Below, piece by piece: positions 31,577-41,161 of a DNA stretch of 64,000 nucleotides (positions are counted from its first letter, which is position 1; each line of letters begins with the position of its first letter). The stretch covers positions 62,001 to 126,000 of the forward strand of contig JAZKJV010002324.1 in assembly GCA_037367405.1 (NCBI GenBank), read 5' to 3'. The notes under the pieces were generated by a model. That model did no database searches and was not told where the DNA came from. It saw only the letters and a program-made list of their open reading frames with translations. This DNA is from Ottelia alismoides (Eukaryota; Streptophyta; Magnoliopsida; Alismatales; Hydrocharitaceae). Position numbers and translations under genes: made by a program.

Positions 31577-32383
31577 ATGGATGCGTTTTCGATCTGGTGG
31601 CTCATCTATCCGGTGATGGGCCTGTTCGCGGGGTTCTTCGCCGGGCTGCTCGGAATCGGCGGCGGGATGATCCTCGTGAGCCTGATGGTGTTCGCGTTCA
31701 ACGCGCAGGGCTTCCCTGAAGACCGCGTGATGCACCTGGCGCTGGGCACGTCGCTCGCGACGATCGTCTTCACGTCGCTGAAGAGCGTGCACTCCCATCA
31801 CAAGCACGGCGCCGTGCGCTGGGACATCGTTCGCAATTCGGTGGCGGGGCTGGTCATCGGCACGCTCGCTGGCAGCGCTGTGGCCGAGACGATGCGCTCC
31901 CGCGCACTCGCGGTGCTGTTCACGCTGTTCGTCGTGTACTCGGCCATCAACATGATGCTGGACATCAAGCCGAAGGCCACTCGGCAGTTGCCGGGGCCCA
32001 TGGGTCTCCAGGCTGGCGCGGGGCTCGTCGGCGTGGCCTCTGCACTGGTGGGCGCGGGCGGCGGCTTCCTCAGCATCCCGCTCATGAGCTTCTGCAACGT
32101 GCCCATGCGCCAGTGCGTGGCAACGTCCTCGGCCCTGGGCCTGCCCATCGCGATCGCGGGCACCATCGGCTATCTGGTCAGCGGCTGGGGCAAGGACCAC
32201 CTGCCCGCGCTGTCGCTGGGCTATCTGTATCTGCCTGCACTGCTCGGCATCGTGGTCGGCACGTTCGTTACGGTGCCCATGGGCGCGAAGATGGCGCACA
32301 CGATTCCCGTGCCCAAGCTCAAGAAGGTGTTCGCGGTCATCCTCGCCATCATGGCCGTCAAGATGACGGTCTCCCTGTTCTAG
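31577..32383 (+). CDS. TauE/SafE-family sulfite/anion exporter
   Basis: A 268-residue membrane protein with about eight hydrophobic helices and two copies of the family repeat: GFFAGLLGIGGGMILVSLM in the first half and VGVASALVGAGGGFLSIPLM in the second. TauE/SafE proteins export sulfite, sulfoacetate or related anions; the substrate here is unknown. It begins seven bases after the EVE gene stop and ends eight bases before the MFS gene, so the three are one transcript. Confidence 0.88.
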   Translation: MDAFSIWWLIYPVMGLFAGFFAGLLGIGGGMILVSLMVFAFNAQGFPEDRVMHLALGTSLATIVFTSLKSVHSHHKHGAVRWDIVRNSVAGLVIGTLAGSAVAETMRSRALAVLFTLFVVYSAINMMLDIKPKATRQLPGPMGLQAGAGLVGVASALVGAGGGFLSIPLMSFCNVPMRQCVATSSALGLPIAIAGTIGYLVSGWGKDHLPALSLGYLYLPALLGIVVGTFVTVPMGAKMAHTIPVPKLKKVFAVILAIMAVKMTVSLF

Positions 32384-32391
32384 GGGGCGGA

Positions 32392-33627
32392 ATGACTGGT
32401 TCCACGACCGCTTCGCAGCGGTATTGGCCGTTCCTGCTCACCTGCGCGGCCATCCTGATGATCACGATGGGGGCACGGCAGTGCCTGGGGCTGTACGTGT
32501 CGCCGCTCAACACGGCCACGGGGCTGGGCATCGTGTCCATCAGCTTCGCGCTGGCCGTGGGGCAGTTCGTCTGGGGGGCGGCCCAGCCCGTGTTCGGCGC
32601 GCTCGCGGACCGTTACGGGTCGGAGCGCGTGGTGATCCTCGGCGGGCTCATGATGGCCGCGGGGATCGGGCTCACGCCGTTCGTCGACAACCAGTGGTTC
32701 CTGATGGGCACGCTGGGCTTCCTCGTGGCAGCGGGCGCCGGCGCGGGCAGCTTCTCCATTCTCATCGGCGCGGCGGCGGGCCGGCTGCCAGCGGAGAAGC
32801 GCGCCTTCGCTTCGGGGTTCATCAACGCAGGCGGCAGCTTCGGGCAGTTCGTCTACGCGCCGCTGTCCCAGTTCATCATCGCGAGCTTCGGGTGGGTCGC
32901 CGCCCTGCTCACGGTGGCGGCCACGACGCTGCTCACGCTCCCCATGGCGCGCGTTCTGCGGGCGTCGCCGGAGGCGAAGGCCCGGGCCGCGGCAGTGCAC
33001 GCCACGCATTCCGCCCCGCAGGGCCTGCGCGAGCAGCTGCGCGAGGCCGCCCGCGACCGCAGCTACTGGTGCCTGCACGCGGGGTTCTTCACCTGCGGGT
33101 TCCACGTGGCGTTTCTCGTCACGCATCTGCCGGGCGAGGTGCAGCTCTGCGGGCTGCCGGGCAGCGTGGCCGCGACGTCCCTGGCGATGATCGGTCTCGC
33201 CAACATCGCCGGCAGTCTCGGCGCCGGCTACCTGGGCGGCGTCTACCGCATGAAGTGGCTGCTCTTCTGGATGTACGCGACGCGCGCGATCGCCATCGCG
33301 CTGTACCTGATGGCGCCCAAGACGTCTGCCACGTTCTTCGTTTTCGCCGTCGTGCTGGGTGCCACGTGGCTGTCCACCGTGCCGCCGACCGCCGGACTCG
33401 TGGGCAAGCTGTTCGGCACGCGCCACCTCGCCACGCTGTTCGGGCTCACGCTCCTGTCACACCAGATCGGCGGGTTCTTCGGCGCGTGGCTGGGCGGGGT
33501 CGCGCTGGTGGAGACGGGGTCCTACGCGTGGATGTGGTACGCCGACATGGCACTCGCGGCGATGGCTGCCGTGGTCAACCTGCCGATTCGCGAGGCGCCC
33601 GTGGGAGTGCGGGCGGCCGCGGCGTGA
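32392..33627 (+). CDS. MFS transporter
   Basis: A 411-residue major facilitator protein with twelve hydrophobic helices and a central cytoplasmic loop of about 30 residues (around 200). The loop 2-3 signature is present as FGALADRYGSERVVILGG. The N-terminal MGARQCLGLYVSPL and GFINAGGSFGQFVYAP segments resemble the oxalate/formate and monocarboxylate-type antiporters. Substrate unknown. The ATG follows a GGGGGCGGA ribosome-binding site. The stop codon directly abuts the stop of the convergent dadA-like gene. Confidence 0.82.
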   Translation: MTGSTTASQRYWPFLLTCAAILMITMGARQCLGLYVSPLNTATGLGIVSISFALAVGQFVWGAAQPVFGALADRYGSERVVILGGLMMAAGIGLTPFVDNQWFLMGTLGFLVAAGAGAGSFSILIGAAAGRLPAEKRAFASGFINAGGSFGQFVYAPLSQFIIASFGWVAALLTVAATTLLTLPMARVLRASPEAKARAAAVHATHSAPQGLREQLREAARDRSYWCLHAGFFTCGFHVAFLVTHLPGEVQLCGLPGSVAATSLAMIGLANIAGSLGAGYLGGVYRMKWLLFWMYATRAIAIALYLMAPKTSATFFVFAVVLGATWLSTVPPTAGLVGKLFGTRHLATLFGLTLLSHQIGGFFGAWLGGVALVETGSYAWMWYADMALAAMAAVVNLPIREAPVGVRAAAA

Positions 33628-34935
33628 TCAGTGCGCGTCCCGCGCCCGGGGCGCCGGGGCCGAATGCGACGGGCGGCCCGGCGCGCCCATGAACGCGAAG
33701 TCGACTTCGGGCGTGCGCCCGTCGATGAGGTCCGCCAGTGCCTTGCCGGACCCGCACGAGTGGGTCCAGCCCAGGGTGCCGTGGCCGGTATTGAGGTAGA
33801 GATTCGGAATGCGTGAGCGGCCGATGCACGGGACATTGCCCGGCGTCGCGGGCCGCAGACCGGTCCAGTACCGGGACTGCGAGAAATCCCCTGCCTGCGG
33901 GAAGAGCGCCTGCACCCGCCGCACGATGGCCTCGCACCGCACCCCGTTGATCTCGGTGTTGTAGCCGTTCAGTTCTGCCGTCCCGGCGATGCGCAGCTGA
34001 TCCCCCAGCCGCGAGAACACCAGCTTGTGTTCGTCGTCGGTGAGGCTCACCACGGGCGCGCGGTCCCCGGGGCGCACGGGCATCGTGACGGAGTAGCCCT
34101 TGGCCGGGTAGACGGGAATCGAAATGCCCAGCGGCCGCAGCATCAGCGGGCTGTAGCTGCCGAGAGCGACGACGTACACATCCGCCTTCAGTTCGCGCTC
34201 GGGTCCGGTGCCGGTCCGTACGGTCACGCCGGCGATGCGTCCGCCCTCCTGACGCAGCCCGGCCACTTGCGTCCCGTACTCGTATCGCACTCCGCGCTGC
34301 GCGCACAAGGCGGCCAGCTTCTGCGTGAAGACGTGCGCGTTGCCGGATTCGTCGGTGGGGGTGAAGGTGCCGCCCGCGATGGGGACCGTGCTGTCCGCGA
34401 GCGCGGGTTCCAGCCGGAAGCATTCCTCACGCGAGATCGGTTCGCTGTCGCATCCGTACTCACGCATCGTTTCCGCGGCCTCGATGCCGGCATCCAGGCT
34501 TTCCTGCGTGGTGTAGAAGTGCAGGATGCCGCGCTCGAGGTGATCGTAGGTGATGCCCGTCTCGCGGCGCAGCGCCTGCAGGGCAGCGCGGCTGTAGATG
34601 CCCAGGTTCACGAGCTGCGCGATGTTGTGCCGCGTGCGCGAGGGCAGGCATTCGAACAGGAAGCGCAGACCCCAGGCCCACTGCGCGGGGTCCGCGCGGA
34701 ACCGGAACAGCAGCGGGGCGTCCTCGCGGCCGAGCCATCGCAGGATCTGCGCAGGCGCATGGGGGTTGGCCCAGGGTTCGGCATGGCTCACGGAGATCTG
34801 CCCGCCGTTGGCGAAGCTGGTCTCGAGGCCCGCGCCGGGCTGCCGTTCGACGACGGTGACTTCGTGACCGCGCGAGGACAGGTACCACGCCGAGGTGGTG
34901 CCGAGCAGACCGCTGCCGAGGATGAGGACGCGCAT
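33628..34935 (-). CDS. dadA: D-amino acid dehydrogenase small subunit
   Basis: A 435-residue FAD enzyme that deaminates D-amino acids and passes electrons to the respiratory chain. The FAD motif VLILGSGLLGTTSAWYL is at residues 3-19, followed by ERQPGAGLETSFANGGQIS (DadA signature), and the C-terminal TGHGTLGWTHSCGSGKALADL segment of the DAO family. Length is usual (about 420-435). No alanine racemase is adjacent. It is followed 24 bases downstream by the ABC binding-protein gene reading in the same direction toward it, but the two need not be co-transcribed. Confidence 0.88.
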   Translation of the reverse strand: MRVLILGSGLLGTTSAWYLSSRGHEVTVVERQPGAGLETSFANGGQISVSHAEPWANPHAPAQILRWLGREDAPLLFRFRADPAQWAWGLRFLFECLPSRTRHNIAQLVNLGIYSRAALQALRRETGITYDHLERGILHFYTTQESLDAGIEAAETMREYGCDSEPISREECFRLEPALADSTVPIAGGTFTPTDESGNAHVFTQKLAALCAQRGVRYEYGTQVAGLRQEGGRIAGVTVRTGTGPERELKADVYVVALGSYSPLMLRPLGISIPVYPAKGYSVTMPVRPGDRAPVVSLTDDEHKLVFSRLGDQLRIAGTAELNGYNTEINGVRCEAIVRRVQALFPQAGDFSQSRYWTGLRPATPGNVPCIGRSRIPNLYLNTGHGTLGWTHSCGSGKALADLIDGRTPEVDFAFMGAPGRPSHSAPAPRARDAH

Positions 34936-34959
34936 GGGCGGGTGGCTGTGACGTGACCC

Positions 34960-36156
34960 TTAACGTTCGTTCACCAGGGGTCCGAAATAGTTCCAGCGCT
35001 TGCCGTCGAAACGGAGCAGACGCAGTTGCGTGACCGGCCGGAAGTCCTCCGGACTCGTGTTGATGACGATACCCGGCAGGGTGAGCGGCAGCCGCACGTC
35101 CTTCAGGTTCGCGGCCTGGCGCATGATGTTTTCGCGTGACAGATCGTCGCCGCAGCGCTTCAGCACTTCCATCAGCAGATGCCCCTGCATGTAGGCGTAG
35201 CCGTAGGCCCCGTCGATCATGTCCGCACCCTTGTTGTAGGTTCTCATCCACTCGACGAACTCCTTCACGTCCGCGTCGTTCACATACTCCGGATCGAGGG
35301 GATCCTTGCCGAAGTAGGCGGTGATGAGGCCGACGGACTTGTCGAGACCGGCGGGGGCGAGCGTCGCGCCGATCGACGCCGCGGGGTAGCCCGTGAAATG
35401 GAGCGGCTTCCACCCGAGCTCGTGCACGCGGCGGATCGTCTGCGTGCCGAACTTGGGGATCGTGAACATGAACAGCGTGTCTGCGCCGGAGGCCTTCAGC
35501 TGGATCACCTGCGAATCGACCGAAGGGTCGAACAGCTCGTGCGTGGCTTCCGCGATGATCATCTTGCCGGCCTTGTCGCCCAGTCCCAGCTTGAGGCCCT
35601 TCAGGTACTCCTTGCCGAGATCGTCGTTCATGTAGAGCACGGCGATCCTGGCATCCGGCTTGTTCTGCAGAAGGTACTCGGCGTACACGCGGCCCTCGAA
35701 CTCGAAGCTCGGCACCCAGCCCATGGTCCACGGCGCCTTCTTGGGCTCGTGAAAACGGCGGCCTGCGACCGCGGGAAACAGGTGGGGCACCTTCTTCTGA
35801 TTGAGGTACAGCTGCACCGCCATGTTGCTGAGCCCGAGGATGCCGAACGTGAACGCCACCTGTTCCTGTTCGACCAGGCGACGGACCTGTTCCAGCGCGC
35901 GCGGCGGCACCATGGAGTCGTCGAGACTGATCAGCTTCAGCCTGCGGCCGTTGACGCCACCCTTGGCGTTGACCATCTCGAAGAAGGCCGCGTGCGCGCG
36001 GCCGACCGTGGAATAGGCCGATGCCGGGCCGCTGTAGGGCATCGTCTGCCCGATCTTGATCTCGGTATCCGTGACGCCGGGGCTGGGCTTCTTCTCTTGG
36101 GCCTGCGTGCAGAGCGCCACCGCCGACAGAGCCATGGCCGCGAGCAAGGAACGCAT
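34960..36156 (-). CDS. ABC transporter substrate-binding protein, LivK-like
   Basis: A 398-residue periplasmic receptor of the branched-chain amino acid/urea/amide class (peripla_BP_6). The signal peptide is at residues 1-20 (Cys-Thr-Gln-Ala-Gln), and the mature part starts with VTDTEIKIGQTMPYSGPAS, the classic LivK-type opening, followed by NAKGGVNGRRLKLISLDD. The start ATG at 36156 has a GGGAG site; an in-frame upstream ATG at 36192 adds 12 residues and is less likely. No permease or ATPase genes are adjacent, so it may be an orphan receptor. It precedes dadA in the direction of transcription. Confidence 0.85.
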   Translation of the reverse strand: MRSLLAAMALSAVALCTQAQEKKPSPGVTDTEIKIGQTMPYSGPASAYSTVGRAHAAFFEMVNAKGGVNGRRLKLISLDDSMVPPRALEQVRRLVEQEQVAFTFGILGLSNMAVQLYLNQKKVPHLFPAVAGRRFHEPKKAPWTMGWVPSFEFEGRVYAEYLLQNKPDARIAVLYMNDDLGKEYLKGLKLGLGDKAGKMIIAEATHELFDPSVDSQVIQLKASGADTLFMFTIPKFGTQTIRRVHELGWKPLHFTGYPAASIGATLAPAGLDKSVGLITAYFGKDPLDPEYVNDADVKEFVEWMRTYNKGADMIDGAYGYAYMQGHLLMEVLKRCGDDLSRENIMRQAANLKDVRLPLTLPGIVINTSPEDFRPVTQLRLLRFDGKRWNYFGPLVNER

Positions 36157-36228
36157 CTTCGGACTCCCGCTGGGAAAAGGTCGGGGGACCATACCATCGC
36201 CGGACGCCCTGCGTGAAGCAGGGCACGC

Positions 36229-36597
36229 TCAGCCGACGAGCACTGCGGCGTCGGCGATGCTCACGGGAACGGGGTCGAGAGCACGGCCGCGACAGGGTCC
36301 GTCCTCACAGTAGCCGTCCTCGTAGCGGAAGACCGCGCCGTGGGCGGCGCATATGATCCACTCGTGATCGAAGGTCACGAACCGGTCCGGCGTGTCGTTG
36401 AGCGGAATGTAGTTGTGGGGGCAGCGGTTCAGGTAGCCCCACACCCGGGACCGCCGACGCACGACGAGTATCCGGAGGGCACCCGCCTCGGCTCCGAACA
36501 GGAACTCCCGGCCTTCGCCGTCGGGAATGTCCTCGAGGGCGCAGAGCCTCGTGCCGGGGGCCGGAGCGGCCGGATGCTCCCGCCACCCTTCCGTCAC
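36229..36597 (-). CDS. Rieske [2Fe-2S] ferredoxin-like protein
   Basis: A 122-residue soluble Rieske protein. The cluster ligands are Cys-Pro-His in NRCPHNYIPL and Cys-Ala-Ala-His in IICAAHGAVF, with correct spacing; a second Cys pair (EDGYCEDGPC) follows. No signal peptide or membrane anchor, so it acts in the cytoplasm as an electron carrier or oxygenase-type ferredoxin. The GTG start at 36597 lies eight bases after the preceding stop; the open frame extends further upstream but overlaps the previous gene. It is the last gene of the sbtA-sbtB operon, an unusual partner for bicarbonate transport. Confidence 0.75.
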   Translation of the reverse strand: MTEGWREHPAAPAPGTRLCALEDIPDGEGREFLFGAEAGALRILVVRRRSRVWGYLNRCPHNYIPLNDTPDRFVTFDHEWIICAAHGAVFRYEDGYCEDGPCRGRALDPVPVSIADAAVLVG

Positions 36598-36604
36598 GGA
36601 ATCG

Positions 36605-36808
36605 TCACCAGGGCTTGCCGTTGCAACTGCGCGCCTGCGCGTAGATGACGCCGTAGGGAGGTTGCCGTTCCACGAAATACCGGCCGACCAGCACGCCGGC
36701 GCAGACCGCATTGACGCCGGTGGGGTGGTCGGTCTGCTGGAAATCCACCCCGGGATACTCGTACCGGAGCTTGTCCTGCCAGGAAGCCAGAGTCGCGAAC
36801 GTGCTCAT
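36605..36808 (-). CDS. Small protein of unknown function in the sbtA/sbtB operon
   Basis: A 67-residue soluble protein that I do not recognise. It has no signal peptide or membrane segment, with charged and aromatic residues (Trp-Gln-Asp-Lys-Leu-Arg-Tyr-Glu-Tyr) and a small hydrophobic core (Val-Cys-Ala-Gly-Val-Leu-Val-Gly). Two cysteines. It is read between sbtB (9 bases before) and the Rieske gene (8 bases after), so it is almost certainly translated and acts with them. Codon use matches its neighbours. Confidence 0.65.
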   Translation of the reverse strand: MSTFATLASWQDKLRYEYPGVDFQQTDHPTGVNAVCAGVLVGRYFVERQPPYGVIYAQARSCNGKPW

Positions 36809-36817
36809 GCCAACACC

Positions 36818-37135
36818 TCAGAACTTCTCGGGCCGGAGCACGCCGATGTCGGCGACGAAGAGAGTCGTCGCGTAGTTCAGGGCGTACTTCTGCCGCACGT
36901 GCTCGGCGATCGCGGAGGCGATGGGGTCGTCGCAGATGACCTCGACGCGGATGTTGCGGTCTGCCTCCCAGGCGGCCTCGCGAGCACCGTGGCGGCCGCC
37001 GCCCCTCACGTCGCAAATCGTGTACCCGTGCGCGCCGAGGGCCAGGATGTCCTTCACGAGCATGGATTCCAGAGCTGATTCCGTGATGATGACGATGAGC
37101 TTTTTCGGATGGGTGTGCATGATTTGCTGCCGCAT
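36818..37135 (-). CDS. sbtB: SbtB, PII-like regulator of bicarbonate transport
   Basis: A 105-residue PII-like protein. After a short lead it has the KKLIVIITESALESMLVKDIL fold start and the GGGRHGAREAAWEAD T-loop region; the T-loop arginine and glycine cluster suits binding of adenine nucleotides. SbtB proteins bind SbtA and inhibit it in response to cAMP/AMP/ATP levels. It lacks the C-terminal Cys-Gly-Pro-x-Gly-Cys extension of cyanobacterial SbtB. The start at 37135 makes TGATG with the sbtA stop; a second ATG at 37120 is possible. Confidence 0.82.
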   Translation of the reverse strand: MRQQIMHTHPKKLIVIITESALESMLVKDILALGAHGYTICDVRGGGRHGAREAAWEADRNIRVEVICDDPIASAIAEHVRQKYALNYATTLFVADIGVLRPEKF

Positions 37136-38070
37136 CAGGCCCCGTAGAGCCAGGACACGAGCCGATGGTAGAGGGGAATGCCTGCGAGCACGTTGAACGG
37201 GAAGGTCACGCCGAGGGACGCGGCGAGGGAAAGGGACGGATTGGCTTCGGGGACCGCGATGCGCATCGCCGCCGGGGCGGCAATGTACGACGCACTAGCG
37301 GCGAGCGTGCCAAGCAGGATCGCACCACCAACGGACAGGCCGATGGCATGCGCGACCAGGCCCCCGATTGCCGCGAACACGATGGGGACAACCGTCCCGA
37401 ACCCCAGCAGGAAGAGCCCGGTCTTGCGGAGATCCCGAATCCGCCCGGCTGCCACCAGGCCCATCTCCAGCATGAAGAGTGCGAGCACGGCCTTGAACAG
37501 TTCGAAGAACAGCTTGGCCTGCGGCGCGAGGGCCTCCGGCCCGGAGATCCAGCCGATCAGCAGGCCCCCGGTGAGCAGCACGATGCTGCGGCCGAACAGG
37601 ACCTCGTGCGCCAGGGCGCCCCACTCGACGCGCCGCTCCGCACCCAGCTTCGCGAGCAGGATGCCCACGACGATACCGGGCACCTCCAGCAGCACGACGA
37701 ACAGGGGCATGTACTGCTCGTGGGAGATGCCCCGCTCCAGCAGGTAGGCCATGGCGACGGCAAAGGTCACCATGCTCACGGAGCCGTAGTGCGCGGCCAC
37801 CGACGCCGCGTCGAAGCGGTTGAAACGCCCCACGTAGCGCAGGACCGGAAACGCCAGGAGCGGGAGCACCACCCCCAGGACGAGCACGCCGCCCACCTGG
37901 GGCAGGAGCGGCCCGATCGGATGCTTCGCGAGCTCGACACCGCCCTTGAGGCCGATCGCGAGCAGGAGATAGATGGACAGGCCTTCGTACATGGCCTCCG
38001 GCAGCCGCAGGTCGCTGCGCACGAGGCGCGCAATCACACCGAGCAGGAAGAACAGAACGACAGGATCCAT
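37135..38070 (-). CDS. sbtA: Sodium-dependent bicarbonate transporter SbtA
   Basis: A 311-residue membrane protein of the SbtA family (DUF897), with about ten helices arranged as two repeats. Marks include MYEGLSIYLLLAIGLKGGVEL in the first repeat, AAHYGSVSMVTFAVA for sodium and bicarbonate binding, and the second repeat around LMLEMGLVAAGRIRDL-type and GTLAASASYIAAPAAMRIA. It is shorter than the cyanobacterial protein (about 370) because the central cytoplasmic loop is reduced. It is the first gene of the sbtA-sbtB-small protein-Rieske operon and starts 77 bases after tsaC. Confidence 0.88.
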   Translation of the reverse strand: MDPVVLFFLLGVIARLVRSDLRLPEAMYEGLSIYLLLAIGLKGGVELAKHPIGPLLPQVGGVLVLGVVLPLLAFPVLRYVGRFNRFDAASVAAHYGSVSMVTFAVAMAYLLERGISHEQYMPLFVVLLEVPGIVVGILLAKLGAERRVEWGALAHEVLFGRSIVLLTGGLLIGWISGPEALAPQAKLFFELFKAVLALFMLEMGLVAAGRIRDLRKTGLFLLGFGTVVPIVFAAIGGLVAHAIGLSVGGAILLGTLAASASYIAAPAAMRIAVPEANPSLSLAASLGVTFPFNVLAGIPLYHRLVSWLYGA

Positions 38071-38147
38071 TGACCTTTACCCGTGTCGCGAAAGGAGTCG
38101 ATCGGAGGACGGCGGACCGCCCGAAAGGTTTCGTGTCCGGCGTGGAA

Positions 38148-39107
38148 TCATGGCGCGGCGGTGGCGCGTCCGACCCGGTCGCGGACGGCCGACCATTCCG
38201 GTCCGTCCGGGAGCATTTCCACGAGGATACGCTCGCAGCCGCTGTCGTCCAGCCTGCGCAGGCTGGCGTACAGGTCGTGCGCGTAGCCCTCGGGGTCATC
38301 CGGTGCGGTCACCCAGAGACCGGCGCGGTTCCCCGGAGGACGCCGCCGCCGTGACAGCACACCGAGGGCCGCGCCGGGCCCGGCCCAGGCGGCATCGATG
38401 GCTTCGGCGGTGGCGAGGACCGCGGGTGTCCCGGGCGCATAGTGGGACTCCAGCGACCCGGAGACTCTCGGCGACGCCGCGTCGGGCGCGCGCAAGGCGG
38501 TGCCGAGCACGCGCGCGACCTCGTCGGCGGAGATGCGCCCGGGACGCAGCAGCGCGGGGGCCTCGCCCGACAGGTCCACGATGGTGGATTCGATTCCCAC
38601 CTCGCTCTGGCCGCCTTCCAGGATCGCGTCGAGGCTGTCGCCGAACTCGGCGCGCACGTGCGCCGCGGTGGTGGGCGAGATGCGTCCGAAGCGGTTGGCC
38701 GACGGCCCCGCGACACCGCCTCCGAAGGCGCGGAGCAGCGCCTGGGCGACGGGATGGGACGGGATGCGCAGACCGATGGTGTCCTGACCGCCCGTGACCA
38801 CATCGTTGACGTCCGGCCGGCGCTTCAGCACGAGTGTCAGCGGGCCCGGCCAGAAGGCCGTGGCGAGACGCCACGCACTCCCGGGAATGTCGACGGCCCA
38901 CTGCGTGAGTTGCGCGGGGTCGGCGAGGTGCACGATGAGCGGATGATCGGCCGGGCGCCCCTTGGCCGCGAAGATCTTCCGTACGGCACCGGATTGCGCG
39001 GCGTCCGCTCCGAGCCCGTAGACCGTTTCGGTCGGAAACGCCACGAGGCCGCCGCGTCTCAGGACCTCGGCAGCCCGCGCGACGGCGTCGGCATCGACGG
39101 CGGTCAC
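38148..39107 (-). CDS. tsaC: Threonylcarbamoyl-AMP synthase, Sua5 type
   Basis: A 319-residue two-domain enzyme that makes threonylcarbamoyl-AMP for the t6A modification of tRNA. The YrdC domain (about residues 10-200) has the [13 protein letters not shown] nucleotide motif and the [20 protein letters not shown] segment; the C-terminal Sua5 domain (to 319) makes it longer than TsaC of E. coli (190). The GTG start overlaps the purC stop (GTGA). It is the last gene of the long carbon/purine operon; sbtA follows after 77 bases. Confidence 0.88.
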   Translation of the reverse strand: MTAVDADAVARAAEVLRRGGLVAFPTETVYGLGADAAQSGAVRKIFAAKGRPADHPLIVHLADPAQLTQWAVDIPGSAWRLATAFWPGPLTLVLKRRPDVNDVVTGGQDTIGLRIPSHPVAQALLRAFGGGVAGPSANRFGRISPTTAAHVRAEFGDSLDAILEGGQSEVGIESTIVDLSGEAPALLRPGRISADEVARVLGTALRAPDAASPRVSGSLESHYAPGTPAVLATAEAIDAAWAGPGAALGVLSRRRRPPGNRAGLWVTAPDDPEGYAHDLYASLRRLDDSGCERILVEMLPDGPEWSAVRDRVGRATAAP

Positions 39108-39994
39108 CCGGTCAGAAGGCGCAGGGCTTCGCGGTACTTCTCGCCCGTGCGCGCGGCGACGTCCGGCGGCAGGGCCGGCGCAGGCGGCTGCTTGTTCCAC
39201 GCCTGTGCTTCCAGCCAGTCACGAACGTACTGCTTGTCGAACGAAGGCGGGCTGATGCCGATGCGGTACTGGTCCCGCGGCCAGAAGCGCGAGGAGTCCG
39301 GCGTGAGCGCCTCGTCGATGAGGTAGAGCGTGCCCTGCGCGTCGGTGCCGAACTCGAACTTGGTGTCGGCGATGAGGATGCCCCGGGCCGCGGCGTACTC
39401 GGCGGCCTCACGGTACAGGCGGATCGCGGCGGTGCGCACGGCGGCCGCGCGGTCGGCACCGAGGAGGCGCTCGGCCTCGGCGTAGGGAATGTTCTCGTCG
39501 TGCGTCCCCTTCGGCGCCTTGGTGGACGGCGTGAAGATCGGCTCGGGCAACTGCTGGGCTTCCTGCAGGCCGGCGGGCAGCGCGATGCCGCAGATCGCGC
39601 CGGTGCTGCGGTAGTCCTTCCAGCCGGAGCCCGCCACGTAGCCGCGCACGATGGCCTCGATAGGCAGAGGCGCAAGGCGGCGCACCACGAAGGAGCGGCC
39701 CGCCACCTGGTCGCGCTCCGCTGCCGACACGAAGGACAGCGGATCGGCGTCGAGCAGGTGATTGGGGATCACGTGCTTCAGTCGGTGGAACCAGAAGTTG
39801 GACATCTCGGTGAGCACCTCGCCCTTCCCGGGAATCGGCGTGGGCAGCATCACGTCGAAGGCCGACAGGCGGTCCGTCTGGATGATCAGCAGACGGTCGG
39901 CATCGATCTCGTAGATGTCGCGCACCTTGCCCCGGTGCAGGAAGTTGAGCGACGTGAGATGCGTTTCGAGCACGGCGGGAGTGGCGGCTGTCAT
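39104..39994 (-). CDS. purC: SAICAR synthase (phosphoribosylaminoimidazole-succinocarboxamide synthase)
   Basis: A 296-residue PurC of the longer type. It joins CAIR and aspartate with ATP in purine synthesis. Motifs are [12 protein letters not shown] (ATP loop, about residues 20-31), the FKxE-like segments and the C-terminal [15 protein letters not shown] box that positions substrate. It follows purK with an 18-base gap and shares its final bases with the tsaC start. Order purE-purK-purC is kept. Confidence 0.93.
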   Translation of the reverse strand: MTAATPAVLETHLTSLNFLHRGKVRDIYEIDADRLLIIQTDRLSAFDVMLPTPIPGKGEVLTEMSNFWFHRLKHVIPNHLLDADPLSFVSAAERDQVAGRSFVVRRLAPLPIEAIVRGYVAGSGWKDYRSTGAICGIALPAGLQEAQQLPEPIFTPSTKAPKGTHDENIPYAEAERLLGADRAAAVRTAAIRLYREAAEYAAARGILIADTKFEFGTDAQGTLYLIDEALTPDSSRFWPRDQYRIGISPPSFDKQYVRDWLEAQAWNKQPPAPALPPDVAARTGEKYREALRLLTG

Positions 39995-40012
39995 CGGCGG
40001 GAGTCGAGTGGG

Positions 40013-41161
40013 TCAGGCGGCGCGCCGGGCGGCGGCCACGAGGGAGGATTGAATGGCGAGCGCGGTGGCGAGCGCTTCGTCGACCGTGGGGGCCATCACG
40101 GTGTAATGGCCCATCTTCCGGCCGGGGCGCGCTTCGCGCTTGCCGTACAGGTGCAGCTTCGCGCGCGGGTGCCGGAGCACGAGGCTCCAGTCGGGTTCGC
40201 CCTGCTGCCAGAGGTCACCGAGGAGATTGACCATGACCACGGGGCAGTGCAGTGCCGTGTCGCCAAGAGGCTGGCCGCACATGACGCGGGCCTGCTGCTC
40301 GAATTGCGAGGTGAAGCACGCGTCGATGGTGTAGTGCCCGCTGTTGTGGGGCCGCGGCGCGATCTCGTTGGCAACGAGACGCCCGCCTTCCAGCACGAAG
40401 AATTCCACGCACAGCACGCCGCGGTAGTCGAGCGCTTCGGCGACACGCACGGCGCGGTCGCGGGCCTCCCGGGCGAGTGGCTCGGGAATGCGCGCCGGCA
40501 CGATGCTCACGTCGAGAATGCCGTTCGCGTGGCGGTTCTCCGCCACGGGAAAGGTCGCCGTGGCGCCCTCGAAGCCGCGGGCCACCACCACCGACACCTC
40601 CAGTTCCAGCGCGAGCCGCTTCTCCAGGACACAGGGCTTCGCACCCATCGCGCGGAAGGCGTCGCGCACCTGCTCGCGCGTGGCCACGGACATCTGGCCC
40701 TTGCCGTCGTAGCCGAGCCGCGCGATCTTGAGGATGCCGGGCAGCAGCGCCGTGTCGATGCCGTCGATGTCCGCGTCGCTCTCGATGACGGCGAAGGGCG
40801 CGGTGCCGAGACCGGCCTCCACGAGAAAGCGCTTCTCGCGGATGCGGTCCTGCGCGACGGAGACGCCGTGGTGTCCCGGGCTCACCGTGCAGTGATCGGC
40901 CAGACGGCGGAGCGCTTCTGCGGGCACGTTCTCGAATTCGGTCGTCACGGCCGCGCAGCGCCGGGCGAGTTCGCCCAGCGCGGCTTCGTCGAGGTAATCC
41001 GCCTGCAGGTGGTCGTCGGCCACGGACCCCGCAGGACTTTCGCTGCCCGGGTCCACGACGACAACCCGGTAGCCCAGGCTCTGGGCGGCCATGGAGAACA
41101 TGCGCCCGAGCTGGCCGCCGCCCAGCAGACCCAGCCACGCGCCGGGAGCCACCGGCTTCAT
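40013..41161 (-). CDS. purK: N5-carboxyaminoimidazole ribonucleotide synthase
   Basis: A 382-residue ATP-grasp enzyme that carboxylates AIR to N5-CAIR with ATP and bicarbonate. The N-terminal [17 protein letters not shown] motif is the PurK signature; the ATP-grasp core includes [14 protein letters not shown] and the metal-binding [17 protein letters not shown]. Its ATG overlaps the purE stop (ATGA), so the two steps of CO2 fixation onto AIR are made from coupled genes. Confidence 0.94.
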   Translation of the reverse strand: MKPVAPGAWLGLLGGGQLGRMFSMAAQSLGYRVVVVDPGSESPAGSVADDHLQADYLDEAALGELARRCAAVTTEFENVPAEALRRLADHCTVSPGHHGVSVAQDRIREKRFLVEAGLGTAPFAVIESDADIDGIDTALLPGILKIARLGYDGKGQMSVATREQVRDAFRAMGAKPCVLEKRLALELEVSVVVARGFEGATATFPVAENRHANGILDVSIVPARIPEPLAREARDRAVRVAEALDYRGVLCVEFFVLEGGRLVANEIAPRPHNSGHYTIDACFTSQFEQQARVMCGQPLGDTALHCPVVMVNLLGDLWQQGEPDWSLVLRHPRAKLHLYGKREARPGRKMGHYTVMAPTVDEALATALAIQSSLVAAARRAA

